Positions 28,983 through 38,308 of a stretch of 53,038 bases of DNA are shown piece after piece (position 1 is the stretch's first letter; every line of letters begins with the position of its first letter). The stretch covers positions 1 to 53,038 of the forward strand of contig CAIWVZ010000038.1 in assembly GCA_903916245.1 (NCBI GenBank), read 5' to 3'. The DNA comes from an uncultured Planctomycetota bacterium (GTDB lineage: Bacteria > Planctomycetota > GCA-002687715 > CAIWVZ01). The position numbers were made by a program, and so were the translations under genes. The notes under the pieces are model-generated. The model made no database searches, was not told the origin of the DNA, and saw only the letters and a list, made by a program, of their open reading frames with translations.

Positions 28983-31900
28983 TTAATCTGCCGATGGAAG
29001 TTCGAGTTCGCTCTCCCAGGGTTTAGCTCCTCAAAATGCACGTGCGGCCCACAAGGCGAGTCGACGCCCAGGATGTCGTTATCCGTCATCCTGAATTGTC
29101 GCACGCCGTCGGCCGAGACAAATCGACCTCCGCCACAGTCTTTGTAACCTGGGCCTAGGAATGTCATTCCGTCTTCGAGCGCCTCCGACGGATCAATCGG
29201 ATAAGGTGTATTTGCAGATCGAGCGGGCACTCCCGGGATGCGGCATGCTTCTTGGGCGCATCGCTTGACTGCAGCACACCGAGGTCCAGCACCCATTGGA
29301 CCTGTCGTGCCTCCAGTTGCCGATCCACTCCCAGCTTCAGCCGGTGGCCCACGCGGAGTCGAGTCAAAGGTTTCACCGGGTTTCGTCTTGTCAACTATCG
29401 AGCCATCAGCAGGTCTCCTGAGACTCGGAGTCGTCCCTCTTTCAAGGGGCGGCTTGGGCCTCTCGGGCGATCCACCGCCTGCACCTGGAGTTGACCCTGG
29501 ACGAGCATCGCGTGCGGGCCGATTGGATTTGGGCTTCTTCCAACGCTTGGCAGCTTCCTCGGCTTCACGCGCACGGTTCAGATTCCGCATCCGCACTGTC
29601 TGACCCGTTACATTGATTCCAAGCTCGATGACCTCGCTTGCCAGCTCCGCATCTTCCGGGTCGGCACCGGCAGCCAGCATCGCGTGCTTTGTTCCCTCCC
29701 CTGCCGCTGCTGCCACCCCTGCAAGGATCATCTGTCCACCCAGCAGTTGCATCCCACCTGCGAGAACTGGCAACGCTGCGCCGCCCGTCGCAACGACGAC
29801 CGCTGCCGTCGCAAGAGTCACGAGGATCTCAACGGCACCTTGCTGGCACGCGGCAGTGATTCCACTGATGATCATTGAGCCGACGGCGTCCCAAAATCCA
29901 CAGCCGCTCGGATCCAGGAACCTCAGCGGATTCCCCCCGGCGTATTGGTACCGATTCATCCCGTCGACGAACCCTGCGGGGTCAAGCTGGAGGAACCTCC
30001 CAATCGCAGGCGAGTACGCCCTCGCTCGGTAGTGGTACAGGCCGATTTCACTGTCGTAGACATGGCCTGTGTACCCAAACGGGTTGCCTACGGTTGACGA
30101 GGTGACGGGCTGGCCCTGCCCGTTGTAGATCTGAGTTTCACCGTTCGGGCCGTAGAAGTACCGTTCAACGACCGCCCCTGATCCATCCGTGATGGCGGAC
30201 ACGGAGCCCAGCCGATCCAGATGGCAGTAGAACGTGGAGGTCGCGGTCTCGATGACGGCAGCCCTGTCGATCCCGTCGCCGTGGATGAAGTGGGCGACCC
30301 GGGTGCCCGAGCCGTCGTACTCCTCCATGAGCTGGACGCCGTCGTAGACGAACGTTGAAGTCTTCGCGTTCGTCCCGAACACTTGTTTCCGGACTCGGCG
30401 GCCGACCGCGTCATACTCAAACGACACAAGCAATGCTGTCGTCGACGCATCCCGCACCTCGATCAGGTGGTTCGCCCAGTCGTAGGCGTAGGTCTTCACC
30501 CCGTCTGACTTCAGGTTCCCGTTCTGGTCATAGGTAAACGACACTCCCCCAACTGCACTGTAGGAGGACTCCAGACCTCCGGTGTACGACGTCGTGGCGG
30601 GGGTGCCCGATCCCCATGCGGTCCATGACGTCTGGCTGCGGTTTCCCCGTCCGTCGAGCGTCGATCCGAGCGTTCCCAGTGCCGAGGTTGGGTTCGTCAG
30701 GGCATTCGCGGCGATCGTCGACGAGGTCACCCTGTCGAGGTCGTCAACCGTGTGGAGGTCGTAGACCGACTCCGGCTGATATGCGACCGATGTCACGTTG
30801 TTCGCAGCGTCGTACCCGTAGCCGCGTCCGAAGAACACGCCGCCTGAGTTCGTGTGTTGTTCGAGGGATGGCCTGAGGTAGGAGTCGTAGTTCCGGGTCC
30901 AACTGACGCCGTTACCGAAGGATCCCGCGGTTCTTCTTGAGGCTCCAGTCCAGGTCGATGTGAAGAGAGTCCCTGTCGTCGGCGCGGCTCCCGTCACGGA
31001 CGTCACCCGCTTGAGAGCGTCCCGGACATAGTTGATCCCGCGACCACTCGGAGCCGTACGCGAGACCCGTGCTCCGTCGATGTCGTATCCGTAACTGACC
31101 GTCCGGCCGTCTTGCGATTCCGTGAGGAGGCGACCCAAGGAGCTGTAGCTGAGCGTGTCCGCATGGCCGGAGCCTGCGTTGTTGCTCGCGGAGATTAGAC
31201 GGTCGGCAGCGTCGTAGGCAAAGGACTCGGAGGTAGCCCCCACGACACCGCTCGCAAGCGTCATGGTCCGACCGGTCATGCGCCCAAGAGCGTCAAATGC
31301 CTGCTGGACAACCGTGCCGTTGCGGTCCGTCCAACGGGTCAGGTTGCCACCCGCATCGTGGACGAAGGTCTCGACCTTCGAGCCGGGATAGGTTGCGGAG
31401 GTACGCCTGTTCAGGTGATCGTAGGCAAACGAGACCGTCTCCCCTGCGGAGTCCGTCCGCGAGACCATCCGCCCCCCTGCGTCATAGGCAAAGGAGTCAA
31501 CGAGGTTGGTTCCGCCATGTGGGCGAGTCCGCGACGTCACCCGTCCAAGCCCGTCATAGGCCAGTCGCGTTTCGTTGCCGCGTGGATCGATCGACGTCAA
31601 CACACGACCGTCGACGTCGAAGATCGCGGTGGTCGTGAGGTTTGACTGGTTCTGCGCTCCCCCGATCGGGAGGTGGGACACCGTCGACACGTTCCCATCA
31701 ATGTCGTAGGAGATGTTCGTCTGGGCGGTCAGGACATCGGCGTTGTTGATCCGGTCGTACGCTGTCTCGGCGACCACCCTCCCTCCTGAGATGACGCGTG
31801 AGGACTTGTTCCCCAGCGCATCACGGGTGGACGTCAGCCTCCCGCCGCCGTCGTATTCAAAGGTCGTGGCCTGTCCCCCAGGGGCGACCGACTGCGTGAT

Positions 31901-31998
31901 CAATGCCGATCGATCAAAGCTCAGCCTCGACTGTGCATAGGTCGTCCCCGACACGAGGACATCTGAGCCATAGGTCCGGCCTCGCTCATCAATGAGAA
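28979..31998 (-). CDS. RHS/YD-repeat protein with polymorphic-toxin-like C-terminus; apparently 5'-truncated
   Basis: Many YD repeats (AYDGLGRVTSRTRPHGG..., FAYDAGGRMVSRTDSAGETVSFAYDHLNRRT...), RHS core GYTGHVYDSEIGLYHYRARAYSPAIGRFLQLDPAGFVDGMNRYQYAGGNPLRFLDPSG, then a unique tip ending GGGRFVSADGVRQFRMTDNDILGVDSPCGPHVHFEELNPGRANSNFHRQIK. Homology stops abruptly near 31998; the ORF is open to 32170. Confidence 0.85.
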
Positions 31999-32001
31999 CG
32001 C

Positions 32002-32577
32002 GTGGACGCCACCGTAAAGCGCGTGCTCGAATCTGCGTTTTTGATTCCAGAGGCAAGAAGTCCAATCGTGAAGTTGCTCCAAAGTGAGACGATTGGCGAC
32101 CAGACACTCGACGCAACGGATATCGTCGCCTCGCTTCGCAGGGCCACGATTCGCGTCGAGTTTCCGCCAATGCCCGATACCGACGAGCCGGCAGACTTGA
32201 TCACAAATCGCTTGCCTCGGGCGTCCTCAGCAAAAGCATCGTTGTCGTCTCCACGAGGCGTTTTGCCAGTCGACGGCAGCCGACTCACGATCATTGAACT
32301 GATTCAGTCCAAGCGGCTAACAGCGAAGACCGGACTCATTCATAAGTCGCGCCGAGGTGATTTGCACGCCGCGATTGAATCCGACGGACGGGTGACGTTC
32401 GAGGGCAAACAATGGCCAACGCTTTCTAGTGCAGGTGCTGCGGCACGTCGATCCGAGGCTCCCGGCCGATGGAAGAGCGACAACGTTCCCGCGACGAACG
32501 GTTGGACGTACTGGTACATAAGGCATCCGAAGACGGGTGCGCTTATGACGATGGATGATTTTGCGCGACAGCCATGA
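32002..32577 (+). CDS. RAMA-domain protein (possibly 5'-truncated)
   Basis: LTIIELIQSKRLTAKTGLIHKSRRGDLHAAIESDGRVTFEGKQWPTLSSAGAAARRSEAPGRWKSDNVPATNGWTYWYIRHPKTG matches the RAMA-style pattern (LI...G..L......A.I..DG.I...G....S.S.AA......NGW.YW). Confidence 0.6.
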   Translation: MDATVKRVLESAFLIPEARSPIVKLLQSETIGDQTLDATDIVASLRRATIRVEFPPMPDTDEPADLITNRLPRASSAKASLSSPRGVLPVDGSRLTIIELIQSKRLTAKTGLIHKSRRGDLHAAIESDGRVTFEGKQWPTLSSAGAAARRSEAPGRWKSDNVPATNGWTYWYIRHPKTGALMTMDDFARQP

Positions 32578-32715
32578 CTCAGTCACTCTGAAGGCGAAGC
32601 CGACTCTTGCAGCATCTCGAACTTCGATGTCACACTGAGTCGATCTTAGAAACACCTGTGCGCTGCTTCGTGCGTTAGCCCATGGTTCAAGATCGTCCAT
32701 TACAAGCTTGTCGGG

Positions 32716-33183
32716 TTGGGCGTACGGTGCAGATGCTCAACGGTCTCGCGCTCACGTCATGGAGTCCTCGTACTTGACCACCGGGCTTTGAATTCGCGGC
32801 GCATGAGAGGTGCATGTCACACCGTGACTCTTGTCACGGTCAAGGCCTTGGACGACTTCCAACGCCTACGAGAATCACGACTCGACGTTGATGAGGTCAT
32901 GCGCGAGGTCAAGAAGTTGGTCAGCAGCCTTGCAAGCGTCGGCGATGTGATGGCATCGGGAACACTCAGCGAGCGACGGGACTTGTTGCAAGGATTGGTG
33001 CAGCGAATCGACTACGATCCGGCAACGGGCGCGGCGGATGTGACGTTCTTTGGGTTGCCTAGAGTCAATGTCGCCGGAGGATCTGACGGCGGAAGGAAAG
33101 CGTCCTCTTCTGCCTTGATGGCGGGCGCACGCAACCTCGTCTCAAAGAGAACGGTTTGGGTCGGGAGGAGGAGGGCTGGGTGA
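32716..33183 (+). pseudogene. Remnant 2: C-terminal part of serine-recombinase-like gene
   Basis: FQRLRESRLDVDEVMREVKKLVSSLASVGDVMASGTLSERRDLLQGLVQRIDYDPATGAADVTFFGLPRVNVAGG...SSALMAGARNLVSKRTVWV. The LLxGLVxRIDYDxxTGxxxVTF pattern resembles the C-terminus of serine site-specific recombinases; the catalytic N-terminus is absent. Confidence 0.6.
33114..33129. repeat. att-like core copy 2
   Basis: CTTGATGGCGGGCGCA, one mismatch to copies 1 and 3. Confidence 0.6.
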
Positions 33184-33488
33184 AGGGTGAAGTGTACCCA
33201 AAGGGGTGGGCAACAAGTGGCCGGACGGGGTTGGCCGATTGGATCCCGATGACCCGTCCGAGGCAAGAAAATCAAGGAGTTAAGGACCTGCATTTCTGGT
33301 CGATTTCAGGGATCTAAAGGCTATTTTCAATCCGGATTAGCGACTGCGACGCACAGAAATCTCACCCCAACACCGCCCCCCTTTCCAATTCCAGCCTCGA
33401 TCGGATACCGTCCACCCGTGTGGTGGGTCCCTTTCAGCCCAAAGGGGTAATCACCTTTCCGTACGCGAAAAAGTACATGGAGATAGTG

Positions 33489-33587
33489 ATGAAGGCTTTT
33501 CACGCAGTTTCCGCATTGTTCGCCATGGCGGCAGTCCTCTGCGCCCACGGCGATGAAGGTTTTACCCCCCCCCCCCCAGTAAATTAG
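33489..33587 (+). CDS. Signal-peptide mini-ORF out of frame with the downstream protease
   Basis: GGAG RBS, then MKAFHAVSALFAMAAVLCAHGDEGFTPPPPVN*; reads into a 13-C tract and stops at TAG 33585. Confidence 0.65.
   Translation: MKAFHAVSALFAMAAVLCAHGDEGFTPPPPVN
33565..33577. repeat. 13-nt poly-C homopolymer
   Basis: tttaCCCCCCCCCCCCCagtaaa read directly. Confidence 0.95.
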
Positions 33588-33610
33588 GGACGACACGGCG
33601 ACCGCCCCCT

Positions 33611-35677
33611 GTGGTTGTCGGGCAACTCACCCCGTGCAGGGCGGTTCCTGTGTGGATTTCGGGTCAACAAGTGCTGAAATGCAGCGAGCACGTCGGAGCA
33701 CACATCAAAACTCGACCCGAGTCGACAGTGTACCAACTCAGGGATGGAAATATCCGGATCATCGAACCAATGTGCGACGGTCATCACAGCCACGCGAACA
33801 AGCCAGACGTACTCTGGTTCGTCTGCCAAGCGGGTCCTCGCGTTGCGCCGAATGTCAACCCGGGTGTCGACTCGCCCTACTCGGCCGTTGACTACCCACC
33901 CAACCCAAACAACGCTGCACAGCCCGGAACACCAGAAACCCACGAGTTGATCACAAGGCACTGGAAGTATCCGAGGACGATTACGTACACGGTTCACAAG
34001 CCGTTCCCGATTACACCTGCTCCAACCTCGTGCGCTTTTCCCAATGTCATTCTGTGCAACATGAATGCGTTTGCTTACTCGACACCGGGGTACTACACCT
34101 ACGTTGACTTCGAGACGGACATCAACTCAATCTTTAGTGCCATCCAACAGAACAGCTTCCTCGACTTGCAATTCACAGCGTCCTCAGGCACCACCGATTG
34201 GGAGGCGGGCCTCCCTGCCACACCGGCCTTGGTTTCAACGGACTCATTCGAGTGGCGGGTAGGCGGGACACCAGCAGGACCTACGGGGAACGGTGTCAAC
34301 GACATCATCTTCCTTAAGAACCACTACTTCGTGGCATCCGGTGGGGGTGTCAGCATGGACGTCGATCCCGACAACGGCGCCATTAACGAGTGCGACATCA
34401 TGTTCTCAGCCCTTGTGCCTCCAGGGGCTCCTCCTGCATGGCCTGTGGGCGGTTACGGCCCACGATTTACCACCGGACTCATCCATGAGATCGGCCACTT
34501 TCTTGGCCTTGATCATACGAATTTGGCTCCTGGATGCGGGTCAAACAACATTCCGAATGGTGGAAGTCCAACGTCCTACGCGATCAACTTTGCGTCGACG
34601 AGCCAGTTTCCCGCCATGGTCGGCGCTTTCACCTGGGCATTTACTGCAACAGGCGTACCTGCAAATTACGTAGCGCAATTCGTCACGCAGTTCCCCGCAC
34701 TGGGCACGACACTACCGACGGGTGCCAATTCTGACGACCTCGCCGGCTTAGCGAGGCTATATCCAATTGCCATGTGCGATTCCCCGACTCTCGGCAAACT
34801 TCCTTGGATCAACCGTTTTGGGACGATTCGAGGCAAGGCGATCTATGCGGGCGTTCCGCAGTTTGGTGCGAATGTACTGCTTTCCAGCCACGTGGTGTCT
34901 GGCACGCCGGTAACGGTGCCGGGGGTCCCGGTCGTTGGGACCGTCAGCGGGACTGCACGCCTTGCGCCTACGTCCATCGTAGGCGCCTTGGACCTTGGCA
35001 CCAGCGCTGCGACCACCGGTGACTATCGGCTCATCCTCGTACCTACCGGAAGCTGGGATATCGTTGGAGAACCCCTAACTTCGGCTGGAATTTATCTTGC
35101 CCCAAACGCACTTCCAAACGGTGGCACCGGACTCTTCCCCGTCACTTTCGGCGAATGGTGGTACCACACGGCTACGGCACCGAATGCGTCGATTAATCCT
35201 GGGTACAATCCTCTTTGGAACACAACGACCAGCCCGGGGCAGACCGCCATCATCTCAAGTGCTGGCTCAGGTTCTACCCTGGATTCACTGCAGGTTGTTC
35301 CAGGCTCCGTGATCGACGTTCAGACTCCCCTGGAACTTGCAGGATCACCGGCATTCGAGAACGTCTCGCGACCCCTGGTGGAGATCCTCCAACGTGGTCT
35401 CGTCGGCGGCCTCATTCCCACTAGCATCACAATCCGCGTGACGACGGCGACGGTGAGGCCTCCCCCGCTCGTGGTGACGGCAAACGGAGCACTCGTTTCT
35501 CCTACATATGTCTCGGGCCCTGTCGGTGGCGGGCCCTTTCAATGGACGTTCAATCTTCCATCCGCGGCCATACCTTCGGGATCGGTTCGCCCGCTAAACG
35601 TCACAGCCACCGCCAAGGAGGGAACCACGCCACCCTATGGAACCTCGGTGTATGGCATCAACACCGTGATCTACTAG
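33611..35677 (+). CDS. Metzincin/matrixin-like metalloprotease domain protein
   Basis: HEIGHFLGLDHT zinc-binding motif (HExxHxxGxxH), later SDDLAGLARLYP typical of matrixin-like proteins. No signal peptide in its own frame; frame is open upstream through the poly-C tract to 33557. Confidence 0.8.
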   Translation: MVVGQLTPCRAVPVWISGQQVLKCSEHVGAHIKTRPESTVYQLRDGNIRIIEPMCDGHHSHANKPDVLWFVCQAGPRVAPNVNPGVDSPYSAVDYPPNPNNAAQPGTPETHELITRHWKYPRTITYTVHKPFPITPAPTSCAFPNVILCNMNAFAYSTPGYYTYVDFETDINSIFSAIQQNSFLDLQFTASSGTTDWEAGLPATPALVSTDSFEWRVGGTPAGPTGNGVNDIIFLKNHYFVASGGGVSMDVDPDNGAINECDIMFSALVPPGAPPAWPVGGYGPRFTTGLIHEIGHFLGLDHTNLAPGCGSNNIPNGGSPTSYAINFASTSQFPAMVGAFTWAFTATGVPANYVAQFVTQFPALGTTLPTGANSDDLAGLARLYPIAMCDSPTLGKLPWINRFGTIRGKAIYAGVPQFGANVLLSSHVVSGTPVTVPGVPVVGTVSGTARLAPTSIVGALDLGTSAATTGDYRLILVPTGSWDIVGEPLTSAGIYLAPNALPNGGTGLFPVTFGEWWYHTATAPNASINPGYNPLWNTTTSPGQTAIISSAGSGSTLDSLQVVPGSVIDVQTPLELAGSPAFENVSRPLVEILQRGLVGGLIPTSITIRVTTATVRPPPLVVTANGALVSPTYVSGPVGGGPFQWTFNLPSAAIPSGSVRPLNVTATAKEGTTPPYGTSVYGINTVIY

Positions 35678-35686
35678 GACAGCACC

Positions 35687-37468
35687 ATGCCAACGTCGAC
35701 AAATGGGACTTCGATGGCTGCTCGTCTCGCGCGAGGTATCGCTGCCTGTGTGCTGGCCGCTGCGTTCGCGCGCGGCCAGCTCATGAGGGACCTTTCGCCG
35801 ACCGCGTATTTCGCAACGAGCGGAATGCCGGTTTATTCGGGCATTCCGTATTCGCAATTCTCGCGGCCTCGCGTTGCGGATTTGAACGGCAACGGCCGGC
35901 CAGACCTCGTCATGTACGACGGCACCGCGGTCTCAGTGATGCTTGACCCAACGCTCGGCGTATCTACCGCCGCAACTGGCTACGAAACAGCCGGGGCACT
36001 CGCCTCGGGCGGAAGCAACGATCGCGTCGCCCCCCCCGCGGTATGCGACTTCAATGGAGACGGCTATCTAGATATCGTCGCCGTCCGGTATCAGATGAAT
36101 GGAGCCACAGGGACACCAGCAGATGCCAACTCCCACCCGACGCCATTCGTTATCTACCTCAACCAAGGGGATGGGACGTTTCAGTTGTCCCAGACCATTG
36201 CGGCATCGAGCACACTTCTCTTTCGCCATGACGCATTCGACATTGACGGGAACGGCCTCGGCGATCTGATTGTCACGACATGGGTGCCAACTACAACGTT
36301 CGGAGGGTACCAAGCGAACGTAACGGTATTCCTGAACAATGGGTCGACGTTAGTTCCAACCGGCGCAACATTTCCAGGGCCCAATGAAGGACGTTACGCC
36401 GGACATGGTGACTTTAACGGAGATGGACGTAGCGATCTGCTCTTTGCTTCGTCGCAGACGAACGTTCAATTTAGCCCATACTATGTCATGTTCGGTCTCC
36501 CGAACAATGCGTTTTCAAGCCCCGTTGCCTTCAACCAGTCTTATGTTGCCACCTACTTCACCGAGTTCATTCCAAAGATCGCCGACCTTGACAGCGATGG
36601 TTATGACGACATCGTGATTAGCTACCCTAGTCCGTCGATTCTCGTCTTTTGGGGAGGCCCCAATGTCCATCTCAATGGGGCACCAGCGACACCGATTGGG
36701 CAATTCCCAGCATGGCAGGGGCATGAATTTGTTGGGTGTTTTGACGTAGATGGTGACGGCACTCTCGACGTTGTGGGCACCGATTGGTTGCCGGGCGCTT
36801 GGATCTATCCAACCTACCCCCCATTTACCACACTGGTTATGTTGAGGAATCGCGGCGCTCGTCAGTTTTCGCCCACAGCCGTGAGCCTCGGTTCTTCGTT
36901 CAATAGCTCATACCCTGGCACAACCTTCAGTGGGTACGGCTTCACTCAACTTGCCTTCGCGGCGGCCGACTTCGACGGCGATGGAGATGTCGATTTGGTA
37001 GGCCTGCCAGGATGGGTTAATGCTCCCCAGACGAATCACCGAGCCATCTACTGGGAGAACACGTCCAACCTTCGCGGTGGGTGTGGGGGCATTGTCGGGA
37101 CGCCTTCGCTAACGTACTCAGCTGCGTACTTGGGTAACGCTGGATTCTCGCTCGGCATCACGGGTGCGGGTGCGACGGCACCTGCTGCCTTCATCGTTTC
37201 ACAGAGTCGCCACATGCTGACAGGGTGCGGTATCGTCCCAAATCTTGCCGTTGGTCAGGTGATTCTTCCAACCCCGTCGCTCGGGCTTACCATGACCGAT
37301 GCGCTTGGCTCCGCTTCGCTCGCGATTCCGCTTCCCAATGTCCAGTCTCTCATTGGGGGCCTCTACTACATCCAAGCCGGCGTAGTTGATCCGCTAGGTG
37401 GTTACCAGGTGGCCCCAGGGCTCAACCTCGCCCTTTCCAACGCCCACACCGTCCTGATCGGACCTTAG
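35687..37468 (+). CDS. Secreted FG-GAP/VCBS-repeat (beta-propeller) protein with planctomycete-type C-terminal domain
   Basis: Seven units such as PRVADLNGNGRPDLVMYDG, VCDFNGDGYLDIVAVRY, DAFDIDGNGLGDLIVTTW, GHGDFNGDGRSDLLFAS, IADLDSDGYDDIVISY, FDVDGDGTLDVVGTD, AADFDGDGDVDLVGLPG; signal peptide MAARLARGIAACVLAAAFARG. Confidence 0.88.
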   Translation: MPTSTNGTSMAARLARGIAACVLAAAFARGQLMRDLSPTAYFATSGMPVYSGIPYSQFSRPRVADLNGNGRPDLVMYDGTAVSVMLDPTLGVSTAATGYETAGALASGGSNDRVAPPAVCDFNGDGYLDIVAVRYQMNGATGTPADANSHPTPFVIYLNQGDGTFQLSQTIAASSTLLFRHDAFDIDGNGLGDLIVTTWVPTTTFGGYQANVTVFLNNGSTLVPTGATFPGPNEGRYAGHGDFNGDGRSDLLFASSQTNVQFSPYYVMFGLPNNAFSSPVAFNQSYVATYFTEFIPKIADLDSDGYDDIVISYPSPSILVFWGGPNVHLNGAPATPIGQFPAWQGHEFVGCFDVDGDGTLDVVGTDWLPGAWIYPTYPPFTTLVMLRNRGARQFSPTAVSLGSSFNSSYPGTTFSGYGFTQLAFAAADFDGDGDVDLVGLPGWVNAPQTNHRAIYWENTSNLRGGCGGIVGTPSLTYSAAYLGNAGFSLGITGAGATAPAAFIVSQSRHMLTGCGIVPNLAVGQVILPTPSLGLTMTDALGSASLAIPLPNVQSLIGGLYYIQAGVVDPLGGYQVAPGLNLALSNAHTVLIGP

Positions 37469-37638
37469 TCCGAATGCGTTCGGATCTCCGCGCCATGGAT
37501 GAGTCGTTGGGTGCAGATTTGGCGAACGACGGCCCCGTTCGCCTTTGGGCTGTGCCGTGTTGTCAACGGCGACTCCAACGTAAGCGTCGGGCCTAGAATC
37601 GTGATGTGTTGATGTGCTCCAGAACGGCGCCTGTGTAC

Positions 37639-37663
37639 CCCGTGTGGTGGAAGAGCTCATCCG
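37639..37663 (-). repeat. Dispersed 25-nt repeat copy C
   Basis: Plus strand CCCGTGTGGTGGAAGAGCTCATCCG. Confidence 0.6.
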
Positions 37664-37814
37664 AGGCTGTCGTTTCTTGCTGAACACATGCCGTTCTGGC
37701 TCCGAAGCCTCTGGACGACGAGTTCGGGGTGCGGACGCCAGTTTACACCCGGTCCCCAGCCTTCTGCGCTATCCCCTTCCCATAGGAATCGTGGTCAAAC
37801 CCTTCCACGTCCTC

Positions 37815-37861
37815 GCGGTCTTCGGAACCGCAGGTCGCCCGTTCGAATCGGGCCGGGACCG
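37815..37861 (+). other. tRNA 3'-half-like fragment (anticodon TCG, Arg-like), no matching 5' half
   Basis: GCGGT-CTTCGGA-ACCGC anticodon arm, AGGTC, GCCCG-TTCGAAT-CGGGC T-arm, CGGGACCG; no pairing 5' acceptor or canonical D-arm upstream. Confidence 0.5.
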
Positions 37862-38283
37862 CTAGGAATTCGCTAAGTCTCGGCGTTTCGGCCCAAGCCA
37901 GTGCCAGAATGCTGCCAACTTCCCGCGGGCAATAAACCACCGATCGTCGGCTCAGGGAGGCCGTCCATCCCCGGGGTCAAGTCCCTTGCAGGTTCGGCGA
38001 GGCGCAGATTCCCAACCGCCCCACGAGGTCACAGTTCGACCGCCTCCATGGCTCCTCGGTCAGCGCTCTACCGAGATGTGCGGGTGCGCCGCAGCGGACC
38101 GCGAACCCACTCCTACCGCGACGCTGCATGAGATCGGTGCGTCTGACAACCTGAAAACTTAAGGCCGACTGTCCGGAATCGATGAGAGGAGCTCTGCCTC
38201 CATCGTACAGATCAGATGACTTCAGGACCTCCACGGCGCGCGAAAGGGACCGGAATCTATGCGCAGGACGGCGCCTTTCGCTC

Positions 38284-38308
38284 CGGATGAGCGTCTGCAC
38301 CACACGGG
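38284..38308 (+). repeat. Dispersed 25-nt repeat copy D
   Basis: CGGATGAGCGTCTGCACCACACGGG. Confidence 0.6.

Noticed and set aside
33012-33293. Minus-strand ORFs with TQTVLFETRLRAPAIK (33012-33293, 28290-28592)
   Set aside because: Similar to each other only because they are antisense to the repeated recombinase end/att sequence.
37743-37940. 65-aa ORF containing VPARFERATCGSEDREDVE
   Set aside because: Antisense translation of a tRNA-like fragment; not a protein signature.
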